A stretch of 64,000 bases of DNA from assembly GCF_014202435.1 (NCBI RefSeq), contig NZ_JACHGU010000002.1, positions 124,001 to 188,000 on the forward strand, written 5' to 3'. Every line of letters starts with the position of its first letter. The stretch's first letter is position 1. Shown piece by piece: positions 1 through 7,975 of the stretch. The stretch comes from Pseudoxanthomonas broegbernensis (GTDB taxonomy: Bacteria > Pseudomonadota > Gammaproteobacteria > Xanthomonadales > Xanthomonadaceae). A model generated the notes under the pieces. It saw only the letters and a program-made list of their open reading frames with translations, was not told where the DNA came from and searched no databases. The translations under genes were made by a program, and so were the position numbers.

Positions 1-987
1 CGCGGTCGCATCGTCGCCGACGAGCGCACCAACACCCTGATGATCAGCGACATCCCGAAGAAGGTCGCGCAGATGCGCGAACTGATCGGGGTGATCGACC
101 GCCCGGTGGACCAGGTGCTGATCGAGGGCCGCATCGTGATCGCCACCGACAGCTTCGCCCGCGAGCTGGGCGCACGCTTCGGCGTCAGCGGCAGCCGCGA
201 CAACGCCTATTTCAGCGGCAACCTTGGTAGCAACGAGGCTACCCGCAACACCGAAGTGGCGACCAACACGGCCAACGCCAACGCGATGCGGAACTGGGCG
301 ATCGAGCGGGCCGCGGCGCTGGAGGCCGGTACTCCGGTCCCGCCGCTGCCGGTGCTGGCCGCGTCGTCCATCACCCGTGGCCTGAACGTCAACCTGCCCG
401 TGGCCGCCACCAGTAACCCGGCCGGCCTGGCGCTGTCGATCCTCAACGCCGGCTACCTGCTGGACATCGAGCTGACCGCCATGCAGGAAGAGCAGCGCGG
501 CGAAGTCATCTCCAACCCGCGGGTGGTCACCTCCAACCAGCGCGAGGCGGTCATCCGCCAGGGCCGCGAGGTCGGCTACGTGACCATGACCGGCGGCGTC
601 GGCGCGGTGGCCACGCCCAACGTCCAGTTCAAGGACGTGCTGCTGGAGCTGAAGGTCGTGCCAACCATCACCGACGACAACCGGGTGTTCCTGGACGTCA
701 ACGTGAAGAAGGACGAGGTGCTGCGCTACCTGGACACCAGCATCGGCCAGGTGCCGGAGATCGCCAAGCGCGAGGTCAACACCGCCGTGCTGGTCGACGA
801 CGGCCAGACCGTGGTGATCGGTGGCGTGTACGAGTTCACCGACAGCAACAGTGTGTCCAAGGTGCCGTTCCTGGGCGACGTGCCGTTCCTCGGCGCGCTG
901 TTCAAGAAGAAGGGCCGCAACAAGCAGAAGGCCGAGCTGCTGATCTTCCTGACCCCGAAGGTGATGCGGGTCGAGAAGCGCACCTGA
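1..987 (+). CDS. pilQ: Type IV pilus secretin PilQ, 3' part only
   Basis: This is the C-terminal secretin domain of the outer-membrane pore through which type IV pili are extruded; the gene enters from the left edge already in frame, so the N-terminal AMIN and most N-domains lie outside. Visible are the end of a secretin N-domain (RTNTLMISDIP), the VLIEGRIV strand, and the hallmark C-terminal stretch with VPFLGDVPFLGALF followed by ELLIFLTPKVM. A serine/asparagine-rich insertion occupies roughly residues 65-120 of the visible part. GspD of type II secretion is the alternative. PilQ is preferred because of the RELIGVIDRPVDQVLIEGRI region and because pilQ followed by moxR is a familiar xanthomonad order. 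A terminator follows directly, so this is the last gene of its (pilMNOPQ-like) operon. Confidence 0.85.
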   Translation, partial: RGRIVADERTNTLMISDIPKKVAQMRELIGVIDRPVDQVLIEGRIVIATDSFARELGARFGVSGSRDNAYFSGNLGSNEATRNTEVATNTANANAMRNWAIERAAALEAGTPVPPLPVLAASSITRGLNVNLPVAATSNPAGLALSILNAGYLLDIELTAMQEEQRGEVISNPRVVTSNQREAVIRQGREVGYVTMTGGVGAVATPNVQFKDVLLELKVVPTITDDNRVFLDVNVKKDEVLRYLDTSIGQVPEIAKREVNTAVLVDDGQTVVIGGVYEFTDSNSVSKVPFLGDVPFLGALFKKKGRNKQKAELLIFLTPKVMRVEKRT

Positions 988-1010
988 GTCCGGAGGTGGC
1001 GGAACCCTGC

Positions 1011-1039
1011 GACGGGGCCTGCGGGCCCCGTCTGCTTTT
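1011..1039 (+). terminator. Rho-independent terminator after pilQ
   Basis: A perfect 9-bp stem (GACGGGGCC / GGCCCCGTC) with a TGCG loop is followed within three bases by TTTT. It lies 24 bp after the pilQ stop and separates pilQ from the moxR operon. Confidence 0.75.
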
Positions 1040-1082
1040 GCGCGGGGAACCCGGCGCGCGCCGGATGGGTCAGAATCGGCGC

Positions 1083-2066
1083 ATGGACACTCCGACCGCC
1101 GCCGACCTGCACGCCGCCTTCCTTCGCCTGCGCGACAGCCTCTCGGCCGCCATCGTCGGCCAGGCGGCCCTGGTCGAGCGGCTGCTGATCGCCCTGCTGG
1201 CCGACGGCCACCTGCTGGTGGAGGGCGCGCCCGGGTTGGCCAAGACCACCGCCATCCGCACCCTGGCCGCGCACCTGGAGGCGGATTTCGCCCGGGTCCA
1301 GTTCACCCCGGACCTGCTGCCGGCCGACCTTACCGGCACCGAGGTCTGGCGCCCGCAGGATGGGCGCTTCGAGTTCCAGCCCGGGCCGGTGTTCCACCCG
1401 TTGCTGCTGGCCGACGAGATCAACCGCGCGCCGGCCAAGGTGCAGTCGGCGCTGCTGGAGGCCATGGGCGAGCGCCAGGTCACGGTGGGCCGCCATACCT
1501 ATCCGCTGCCGCCGCTGTTCCTGGTGATGGCCACGCAGAACCCGATCGAGCAGGAAGGCACCTACCCGTTGCCCGAGGCGCAACTGGACCGTTTCCTGAT
1601 GCATGTGCGCATCGGCTATCCGGACGCGGAGATGGAGACCGAGATCCTGCGCCTGGCGCGCGAGCGGGCGAGGCGGCCGTCGCAGGCGCCGGAGGCGGCC
1701 GAGCGCATGTCGCAGGCGCAGGTGTTCGCCGCGCGCGAGGAAGTGCTGGCGCTGCACGTGGCCCCGGCGCTGGAGCGGTACCTGATCGAACTGGTCCTGG
1801 CCTCGCGCGACGCCTCGCGCTACGACGCTGCGCTGGGACGCCGGATCGCCTGGGGCGCAAGCCCGCGCGGGTCGATCGCGCTGGAGCGCTGCGCGCGCGC
1901 GCGCGCCTGGCTGGCCGGGCGCGACTACGCCACCCCCGAGGACGTGCGCGCGATGGCGCCGGACGTGTTGCGGCACCGGGTGCTTCCCAGCTACGAGGCC
2001 CAGGCCGAAGGCTGGGACGGGGACCGCTTGGTGGAAGCGCTGCTGGAACGGGTGCCGCCGCCGTGA
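1083..2066 (+). CDS. MoxR-family AAA+ ATPase
   Basis: A 327-residue MoxR-type AAA+ ATPase, a chaperone class thought to assist maturation of metal-dependent complexes together with VWA-domain partners. Walker A is GAPGLAKTT (about 48-56), Walker B LLLADEINRA (107-116), and sensor-1 ATQNP (150-154) with the family stretch NPIEQEGTYPLPEAQLDRF. The ATG at 1083 is chosen because the protein then begins just before the conserved helix; an upstream in-frame ATG at 996 would add a low-complexity leader running across the terminator. The stop overlaps the GTG of the next gene (GTGA), so translation is probably coupled. It heads a six-gene operon of DUF58, DUF4381, two VWA proteins and BatD, the usual MoxR partner set. 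Confidence 0.93.
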   Translation: MDTPTAADLHAAFLRLRDSLSAAIVGQAALVERLLIALLADGHLLVEGAPGLAKTTAIRTLAAHLEADFARVQFTPDLLPADLTGTEVWRPQDGRFEFQPGPVFHPLLLADEINRAPAKVQSALLEAMGERQVTVGRHTYPLPPLFLVMATQNPIEQEGTYPLPEAQLDRFLMHVRIGYPDAEMETEILRLARERARRPSQAPEAAERMSQAQVFAAREEVLALHVAPALERYLIELVLASRDASRYDAALGRRIAWGASPRGSIALERCARARAWLAGRDYATPEDVRAMAPDVLRHRVLPSYEAQAEGWDGDRLVEALLERVPPP

Positions 2067-3001
2067 GCGGCAACGGCGGCGTACCGGGAAAGGAGGGTGC
2101 GCGCGCCGGGGGCGTGGTCCCCACCCTTGCCGAGCTGGTCGCCCTGCGCGGCCAGGCGCGCGGTGCGCCGGCGCCGCGCCATGGACGCCACGGCCTGCAT
2201 GGCCCGGCGCCCTCGAACCTGCACGGCCGCGGCATGGAATACGCCGAGTCGCGCGAGTACGTGGCCGGCGACGACGTACGCCACATGGACTGGCGGCTCA
2301 CCGCGCGCAGCGGCCGCGCGCACACCAAGCTGTTCCAGGCCGAGCGCGAGCGCCTGACCCTGCTGGTCGCCGATACCGCACCGGCGCTGTATTTCGGCAC
2401 GCGGGCGCGGTTCAAGTCGGTGCAGGCCGCGCGCGCGGGTGCGGTGGCGGCATGGTCGGCGGTCATGGCGGGCGACCGGGTGGCGGCGCTGCGCGGCGGC
2501 GAGCCGGCGATCCCGCCGGCCAGTGGCGCGCGCGGCGCGATGCGCGTGCTCGATGCGCTGGTGCGCTGGTACGCGCATCCGCCCCCCGACGATGCCGGCC
2601 TCGGGATGGCCCTGGAGCAGGCGCAGCGCCTGCTGCGCCCGGGCACGCGGCTGGTGGTGCTGGCCGATCCGCAGGCCGCCTCGCAAGTGCCGGCGCAGCG
2701 CTGGCGGGCTCTGGCGCGGCACCGGGAAGCCACCCTCGTCCTCCTTCAGGATCCCCTGGAAGCGATGCCGCCGCGCCGCATGCTGGCCTTCGCCGTGGGC
2801 AAGCGCCGGGTGCAACTGGCGCTGGACCGAGGCGACGTGCGCGAACGCTGGGAAGCCGCCTTCGCCGGCCCGTTGCGCATGCTGGCGCAGCCGCTGCCGG
2901 GCCTGGGCTGGCGGGTGCGCGTGCTGTCCAGCGACGCGCCGGTGCAGCATGGGCCGTGGGCCTGGGATGGCGATGGCGCGCCGATGGCTGAGCGGGGCTG
3001 A
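2063..3001 (+). CDS. DUF58 domain protein of the MoxR/Bat operon
   Basis: A 312-residue DUF58 protein starting at the GTG that overlaps the moxR stop by four bases. The family signature, an aromatic-glycine-acidic motif followed by a DW pair, is visible as YVAGDDVRHMDW at about 66-77, followed by RSGRAHTKLFQAERE. DUF58 proteins have a VWA-like fold and are almost always encoded next to MoxR ATPases; their exact role is unknown, and being MoxR clients or adaptors is inference. No signal peptide or clear membrane helix is evident. The next gene starts 11 bases after the stop. Confidence 0.9.
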   Translation: MSGNGGVPGKEGARAGGVVPTLAELVALRGQARGAPAPRHGRHGLHGPAPSNLHGRGMEYAESREYVAGDDVRHMDWRLTARSGRAHTKLFQAERERLTLLVADTAPALYFGTRARFKSVQAARAGAVAAWSAVMAGDRVAALRGGEPAIPPASGARGAMRVLDALVRWYAHPPPDDAGLGMALEQAQRLLRPGTRLVVLADPQAASQVPAQRWRALARHREATLVLLQDPLEAMPPRRMLAFAVGKRRVQLALDRGDVRERWEAAFAGPLRMLAQPLPGLGWRVRVLSSDAPVQHGPWAWDGDGAPMAERG

Positions 3002-3012
3002 GGAAGGCGCGC

Positions 3013-3465
3013 GTGGACCCGGCACGGCTTCCGCTGCGCGATGTGCACCTGCCGCCGCCGCCTTCCTGGTGGCCGCCGGCGCCGGGATGGTGGTGGCTGG
3101 GCGGCGCGGTGCTGCTGGCATTGCTGGTGGTGGCCTGCATCCGGCTGTGGCGCCGCGCGCGCCGCCGCCGGTGGCGGCGCTGGTTCGACGCGCAGTGCGC
3201 GGCGGGCAGTCCACCGCAACGGATCGCGGCCATGTCCGCGCTGCTGCGCCGGGCCGCGCGCCGCCGTCGGCCCGGCGCGGAGCTGCTGCAGGGCGAGGAC
3301 TGGCTGCGCTTCCTCGACGGCGACGAGGGCGCCGCCTTCAGCGCCGGTGCCGGCCGGCTGCTGCTGGAGGGAGGATTCCGGCCCCGCCTGGAACCGGCGG
3401 CGGTGGAGGCGGCGGGCGAGCTGGCGCGCGCGCGGTTCCTGGAATTGATGGAGGCGCGGCGCTGA
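3013..3465 (+). CDS. DUF4381 single-pass membrane protein
   Basis: A 150-residue protein with a proline-rich N-terminus (HLPPPPSWWPPAPGWWW), one strong transmembrane helix (about 28-46) and a very basic juxtamembrane segment rich in Arg, as expected of an N-out, C-in inner-membrane protein. Size, topology and position between DUF58 and the BatA-like gene match DUF4381, a standard member of gammaproteobacterial MoxR/Bat operons with no assigned activity. The GTG at 3013 is used because it lies 11 bases from the previous stop and gives the usual short tail before the helix. Its stop shares one base with the ATG of the next gene (TGATG). Confidence 0.85.
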   Translation: MDPARLPLRDVHLPPPPSWWPPAPGWWWLGGAVLLALLVVACIRLWRRARRRRWRRWFDAQCAAGSPPQRIAAMSALLRRAARRRRPGAELLQGEDWLRFLDGDEGAAFSAGAGRLLLEGGFRPRLEPAAVEAAGELARARFLELMEARR

Positions 3466-4496
3466 TGGCCATGTTCACCGGCTGGCTGTCCGCCTGGCAG
3501 CAGGGGCTCGCCGGTTTCGCCGGTTTCGCCTGGCCATGGGCCTGGGCGCTGGTGCCGCTGCCGCTGCTGGCGCGCTGGCTGTTGCCGCCGCGCCGCGGCA
3601 GCGCGGCGGCATTGCGAGTGCCGTGGATGGAGCGCCTGGATGCGGTGGGTGGCGCCGCGCTGCGCGCGCGGCCGCACGCTGCCTGGTGGCTGCCGGCACT
3701 GGCCTGGCTGCTGCTGTGCGCGGCGGCGGCCCGGCCGCAGCAATGGGGACAGGCGCATGCGCCACCGCTGCAGGTCCGGCAGATGCTGCTGGCGGTGGAC
3801 CTGTCCGGCAGCATGAACGAGACCGACATGCGCCTGGGCACCCAGGTGGTGGACCGCCTCACCGCGGCCAAGGCGGTGATCGCCGACTTCCTGGAGCGCC
3901 GTGCCGGCGACCGCGTGGGCCTGCTGGTGTTCGGCCAGCGCGCCTACATGCTCACCCCGCTGACGCTGGACCGCGCCTCCGTGCGCAGCCAGTTACGCGA
4001 CAGCGTGGCCGGCCTGGCCGGCCGCGAGACCGCGCTGGGCGATGCCATCGGCCTGGCGGTCAAGCGCCTGCGCGAGCAGCCCGAGGGACAGCGCGTGCTG
4101 GTGCTGCTGACCGATGGGGTCAACACCGCAGGCGTGCTGGACCCGGTCAAGGCCGCCGAGCTGGCCCGGGCCGAGGGCGTGCGCGTGCATGCCATCGCCT
4201 TCGGCGGCGGCGCGGCGAACCCGACCCTGTTCGGCATCCAGGTGCCGCTGGCACAGAGCGGGGAGGACGTGGACGAGGACACCCTGCGCCAGGTGGCGCA
4301 GACGACCGGCGGCCGCTTCTTCCATGCCCGCGACACCGAGGAGCTGGCCGGCATCTATGCCGAGCTGGACCGGCTGGAACCGGTGTCGGTGGCCGCCGAG
4401 CCGGTGCGGCCGCGGGTCGAGAGATACGCCTGGCCCCTGGCGGCTGCGCTGGTGCTGGCGCTGGCGGCCTGGCCGCTGGGCAGGCGCGGCGCATGA
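3465..4496 (+). CDS. batA: BatA-like membrane VWA-domain protein
   Basis: A 343-residue inner-membrane protein with a von Willebrand factor A domain between N-terminal helices (about 22-40 and 73-90) and one C-terminal helix (about 322-338). The MIDAS metal site looks complete: DLSGSM at 112-117, T189 in GRETALGD, and D217 in LLTDGVN. Named from the Bacteroides aerotolerance (Bat) operon; in proteobacteria these proteins associate with MoxR, but the process served is not known. The ATG at 3465 is chosen because it overlaps the upstream stop as TGATG; reading further upstream gives only shadow sequence. Its end overlaps the next start as ATGA. Confidence 0.9.
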   Translation: MAMFTGWLSAWQQGLAGFAGFAWPWAWALVPLPLLARWLLPPRRGSAAALRVPWMERLDAVGGAALRARPHAAWWLPALAWLLLCAAAARPQQWGQAHAPPLQVRQMLLAVDLSGSMNETDMRLGTQVVDRLTAAKAVIADFLERRAGDRVGLLVFGQRAYMLTPLTLDRASVRSQLRDSVAGLAGRETALGDAIGLAVKRLREQPEGQRVLVLLTDGVNTAGVLDPVKAAELARAEGVRVHAIAFGGGAANPTLFGIQVPLAQSGEDVDEDTLRQVAQTTGGRFFHARDTEELAGIYAELDRLEPVSVAAEPVRPRVERYAWPLAAALVLALAAWPLGRRGA

Positions 4497-6238
4497 TCGG
4501 CATCTGGCTGCTGCCGCACTTCCAGCGTCCGGCATGGCTGTGGGCGCTGCTGGCCCTGCCGCTGCTGTGGCTGGCATGGCGCCGTGGCCGCGCCAGTGGC
4601 TGGCGCGACGCGGTCGATGCGCACCTGCTGCCCTACCTGATCGAGCCCGGCGGCGGCCGCGCCGGGCTGCGCCTGGCCGGCGTCTGGCTGGCGTTCGCGC
4701 TGGGCGTGCTGGCGTTGTCCGGTCCGGGCTGGCGCCAGGAGGCGCAGCCGCGCTGGCAGTCGCATGCGCCGCTGGTGGTGGCGCTGGACCTGTCCGCGTC
4801 GATGACCACGCCCGACCTGCCGCCCTCGCGCCTGGCGCAGGCGCGGGCCAAGCTCGCCCAGTTGCTGCGCGAACGCCGCGGCGGCGAGGTCGGCCTGGTC
4901 GCCTGGGCCGAGGACGCCTACACCGTCGCGCCGCTGACCACCGATGCGGCCAACCTGGCGCTGTTCCTGGACGCGCTCGCACCGGAGGTGATGCCGGTGG
5001 ACGGCCGGCGGCCGGAACGCGCCCTCACCCACGCCGCCTCGCTGTTGCGCCAGGCCGGATTCGAGCGCGGCACCATCGTGCTGATGACCGCGCAGGCCGA
5101 TGCCGCCTCGGTCGACATCGCCGCCGCACTGGCGGCGCGGGGCCATACCGTATCCGTACTCGGGCTGGGCACCGCGGCCGGCGCCCTGTATCGCGACCGT
5201 GGCGGCGCCATGCGCGAGTCGCGCCTGGAGGCCGCCTCGCTGAGCGCCCTGGCCAGCGCCGGCCGCGGCCGCTATGCCGCCCTGACCGTGGACGACGCCG
5301 ACCTGCGCACCCTGGGCGTGCTCGAACCCGGTGCCGCGCAGGCGCGCGAAGGCGATGCGGGCGAGCGCGTCTGGCTCGACCAGGGTTACTGGCTGTTGTT
5401 GCCCTTGCTGTTGCTGGCGGCACTGGCGTTCCGGCGCGGTGCCGGCGTGCTGGCCGCGCTGCCGCTGGCGCTGCTGCTGGCGATGCCGATGCCGGCGCGG
5501 GCCGACGGCGGCTGGTGGCGGCGTGCCGACCAGCATGCGCAGCAGGCGCTCGAGCAGGGCGTGGATGCGTATCGGCACGGCGAATTCGCCGCTGCCGAAC
5601 GTGCCTTCGCCACCGCCGGCGCGCGCGGCGCCGAGGCCGAGTACAACCTCGGCAACGCCCTGGCCCGGCAGGGCCGCTACGACGAGGCGATCGCCGCCTA
5701 CGACCGTGCCCTGGCGCAGGCGCCGGAGATGGAGGACGCGATCGCCAACCGCCGCGTCGTCGATGCCGCGCGGCAGCCGCATCCGCCCAGCGGCCAGGGC
5801 GGCCGGCCACCGCCCGAAGGCACGCAGGGCCAGGGCGGCGATGACGGGCAAGGCACGCCGGACGGCCGCGGGAGCCCGCCACCCGCCCAGCCGCCCCCGT
5901 CGCAGGGAGACCCAGGGGAGCGGGAGCCCGGCCATCCCGATGGCGCGCCTTCGCCGCAGGAGCGGGAAGGTCCCGCGCCGCAGGCCGAGGACGCCGATGC
6001 GCGCCAGCGCCAGGAACAGGCCGACCACGAGCAGCGCCAGCGCATGCAGGAGGCGCTGGAGCGCGGCGATCCCGCGGAGCAGCCGGCAACGGCGCAGGCG
6101 GATGCGGAGGATGCACAGGAGCGCGAGCGCCGCCAGGCGCACGAGGCCTGGCTGCGGCGCGTGCCGGACGATCCGGGCGGGCTGCTGCGCGCCAAGTTCC
6201 GCCTCGAACACGAGCGCCGCCAGCGGGAGGGACGATGA
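4493..6238 (+). CDS. batB: BatB-like VWA protein fused to a BatC-like TPR region
   Basis: A 581-residue fusion. The N-terminal half is a VWA domain flanked by membrane helices (two near 14-30 and 60-78, then a pair around 302-335), with MIDAS motif DLSASM at 99-104. After the second pair of helices comes a TPR segment (about 350-420, AEYNLGNALARQGRYDEAIAAYDRAL), corresponding to BatC, which in other bacteria is a separate protein. The last 150 residues are a Gly/Pro/Gln-rich low-complexity stretch and then a highly charged Gln/Arg/Glu-rich helix, probably disordered or coiled. Topology predicts the VWA and TPR parts on the same side of the membrane. The start overlaps batA and the stop overlaps batD, both as ATGA. 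Confidence 0.9.
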   Translation: MIGIWLLPHFQRPAWLWALLALPLLWLAWRRGRASGWRDAVDAHLLPYLIEPGGGRAGLRLAGVWLAFALGVLALSGPGWRQEAQPRWQSHAPLVVALDLSASMTTPDLPPSRLAQARAKLAQLLRERRGGEVGLVAWAEDAYTVAPLTTDAANLALFLDALAPEVMPVDGRRPERALTHAASLLRQAGFERGTIVLMTAQADAASVDIAAALAARGHTVSVLGLGTAAGALYRDRGGAMRESRLEAASLSALASAGRGRYAALTVDDADLRTLGVLEPGAAQAREGDAGERVWLDQGYWLLLPLLLLAALAFRRGAGVLAALPLALLLAMPMPARADGGWWRRADQHAQQALEQGVDAYRHGEFAAAERAFATAGARGAEAEYNLGNALARQGRYDEAIAAYDRALAQAPEMEDAIANRRVVDAARQPHPPSGQGGRPPPEGTQGQGGDDGQGTPDGRGSPPPAQPPPSQGDPGEREPGHPDGAPSPQEREGPAPQAEDADARQRQEQADHEQRQRMQEALERGDPAEQPATAQADAEDAQERERRQAHEAWLRRVPDDPGGLLRAKFRLEHERRQREGR

Positions 6239-7932
6239 ACCCACGCCATTTCGCATTTGCGCTGTGTCTGCTGTGCGCGCTGCTGCCCTTGGCGGCGCAG
6301 GCCGCCACCCGCGCCTGGCTGGACCGCAGCGCCGTCATGCACAACGAAGCGGCGACGCTGAACATCGAGACCGACCAGCCTGGCGTGGCGCCGGACTACA
6401 CGCCGCTGCAGGCCGATTTCATGCTCGGCCAGCCCTACCGCAGCAGCCCGGACGGCGTGCGCAGCCTGTTCGGCATCGCGATCACCCCGCGCCGCAGCGG
6501 CACCCTGGCCGTGCCGGCGCTGCGCGTGGGCACCGAGCGCACGCCGCCGCTGTCGCTGCGCGTGGCGCAGGCGGCCGCGCGCGCTCCCCGCGGCGACGTG
6601 TTCGTGGAAACGCAGGTGGACGATCCGTCGCCCTACGTGCAGCAGAGCGTGGGCGTCAGCGTGCGGCTGTACTACGCCACGCCGCTGCTGTCGGGCGAAC
6701 TGTCGCAGGACCCGCCCGACGGCGCCTCGCTGCAGCGGGTGGGCGAGGACGTGCAGAGCAGCCGCCAGGTCGGCGACCGCCGGTACCACGTGGTCGAGCG
6801 GCGCTACCTGCTGGTGCCCGAGCGCAGCGGCGAACTGCGGCTGCCGCCGGCGCGTTTCCGGGGGCGCGGCGCGGCCGGGTTCTTCGACGACATCTTCGGC
6901 ACCGACCGCAGCCTCTCGGCCCAGGGCGAAGCCCAGGTCCTGCAGGTGCGCGCCCAACCCGACGCCGCACCGCAGCCTTGGTTGCCGCTGCATGCGCTGG
7001 AACTGCGCTACCGGAGTGCGCCATCGCGCGCACGCATGGGCGAGGCGGTGGAGATCACGGTCGAGGCCCAGGCGCAGGGCGCGACGCAGGCGCAGTTCCC
7101 GGATATCGCGCCGCCATCGGTGGCCGGCGCGCAGGTGTTCGCCGAGCCCGCGCAGGCCACCGAGCGCTTCGTCGACGGCCGCCCGCACCTGACCGTGGCG
7201 CGCCGTTTCTCGCTGGTGCCGCTGCGGCCCGGCGCGCTGGAAGTGCCCGGGCCGCAGGTGGACTGGTGGGACGTCGCCGCCGGGCGCGCCCGCCAGGCGC
7301 GGCTGCCGGACCTGCATCTGCAGGCCGAGCCGGCAAGCATGGGCACGGCGGCCGATCCACCATCGCCATCGCCGGGGACGCCATCGATGGCGCGAGTGCC
7401 TGCGGCGGAGGGTGCGGTGCCCGCCGGCGCCGCGGCGGCATCCGGTTCTCCCTGGCGCATCCTGGCGGCGCTGCTGGCGGCGCTGTGGCTGGCCACGCTC
7501 GGCTGGGCGCTGTGGCTGCGGCGCCGCAACGGGATGCGCGCCGAGGCCGCTGGAACCGGCGTTGCCGGTACGGACGCCCGCCCGCGGCCGGTCGCGGCGG
7601 ACCTGCGGCGCACCTTGGACGCCGGCAGCTTCGACGAGGCGGTGCGGTTGCTGCGGCGGATGGCCTCGCCCCCTGCGGCGGACCTGGACGAGGTGATCGG
7701 GCGGCTGGACGATCCGGGCCAGCGCGCGGCGCTGGAAGCGATGCGGCATGCGCTGTGGGCCGGGCAGGGCGATCCTTCCGCGGCCCGCGCGGCCTTGCGC
7801 GCCGCCTTCCGCACGGGGCCGCGCTGGTCGTCGGCCGGCACGGACGAAGCGGCGTCGCCGTCTTCGCTGTCGCCCCTGTATCCGCCGCTCGACCCGCAGC
7901 GCCCACGGCCGCGGGAGCGCGGGGAGCGCTGA
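6235..7932 (+). CDS. batD: BatD-like oxygen-tolerance protein
   Basis: A 565-residue exported membrane protein, the usual last member of Bat operons. It has a clear signal peptide (hydrophobic core FAFALCLLCALLPLAA, likely cleavage after AQA), a long beta-rich periplasmic region with repeated Ig-like segments (for example ERRYLLVPERSGELRLPP and ARRFSLVPLRPGALEVPGP), a transmembrane helix at about 406-431 and a cytoplasmic tail. BatD was linked to aerotolerance in Bacteroides; its biochemical role is unsettled. Coupled to batB by an ATGA overlap. The following gene starts 44 bases on and is probably a separate transcription unit. Confidence 0.88.
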   Translation: MNPRHFAFALCLLCALLPLAAQAATRAWLDRSAVMHNEAATLNIETDQPGVAPDYTPLQADFMLGQPYRSSPDGVRSLFGIAITPRRSGTLAVPALRVGTERTPPLSLRVAQAAARAPRGDVFVETQVDDPSPYVQQSVGVSVRLYYATPLLSGELSQDPPDGASLQRVGEDVQSSRQVGDRRYHVVERRYLLVPERSGELRLPPARFRGRGAAGFFDDIFGTDRSLSAQGEAQVLQVRAQPDAAPQPWLPLHALELRYRSAPSRARMGEAVEITVEAQAQGATQAQFPDIAPPSVAGAQVFAEPAQATERFVDGRPHLTVARRFSLVPLRPGALEVPGPQVDWWDVAAGRARQARLPDLHLQAEPASMGTAADPPSPSPGTPSMARVPAAEGAVPAGAAAASGSPWRILAALLAALWLATLGWALWLRRRNGMRAEAAGTGVAGTDARPRPVAADLRRTLDAGSFDEAVRLLRRMASPPAADLDEVIGRLDDPGQRAALEAMRHALWAGQGDPSAARAALRAAFRTGPRWSSAGTDEAASPSSLSPLYPPLDPQRPRPRERGER

Positions 7933-7975
7933 ACCGGTTTGCTAAGCTGCCGGACCCTTTTCCAGGAACGCCCGC

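Noticed and set aside
1074-1079. CAGAAT as the moxR promoter -10
   Set aside because: It ends only three bases before the moxR ATG, which would place the transcription start inside the gene.
3536-4492. Long upstream extension of the BatB frame
   Set aside because: The extension overlaps batA in another frame and is Gly/Ala/Arg-rich. The ATG at 4493 overlaps the batA stop and starts the real domain.
4355-6256. A 633-codon minus-strand frame opposite batB
   Set aside because: Its composition (Arg/Gln/Gly-rich, no motifs) mirrors the antisense of batB; the plus strand encodes clear VWA and TPR domains.
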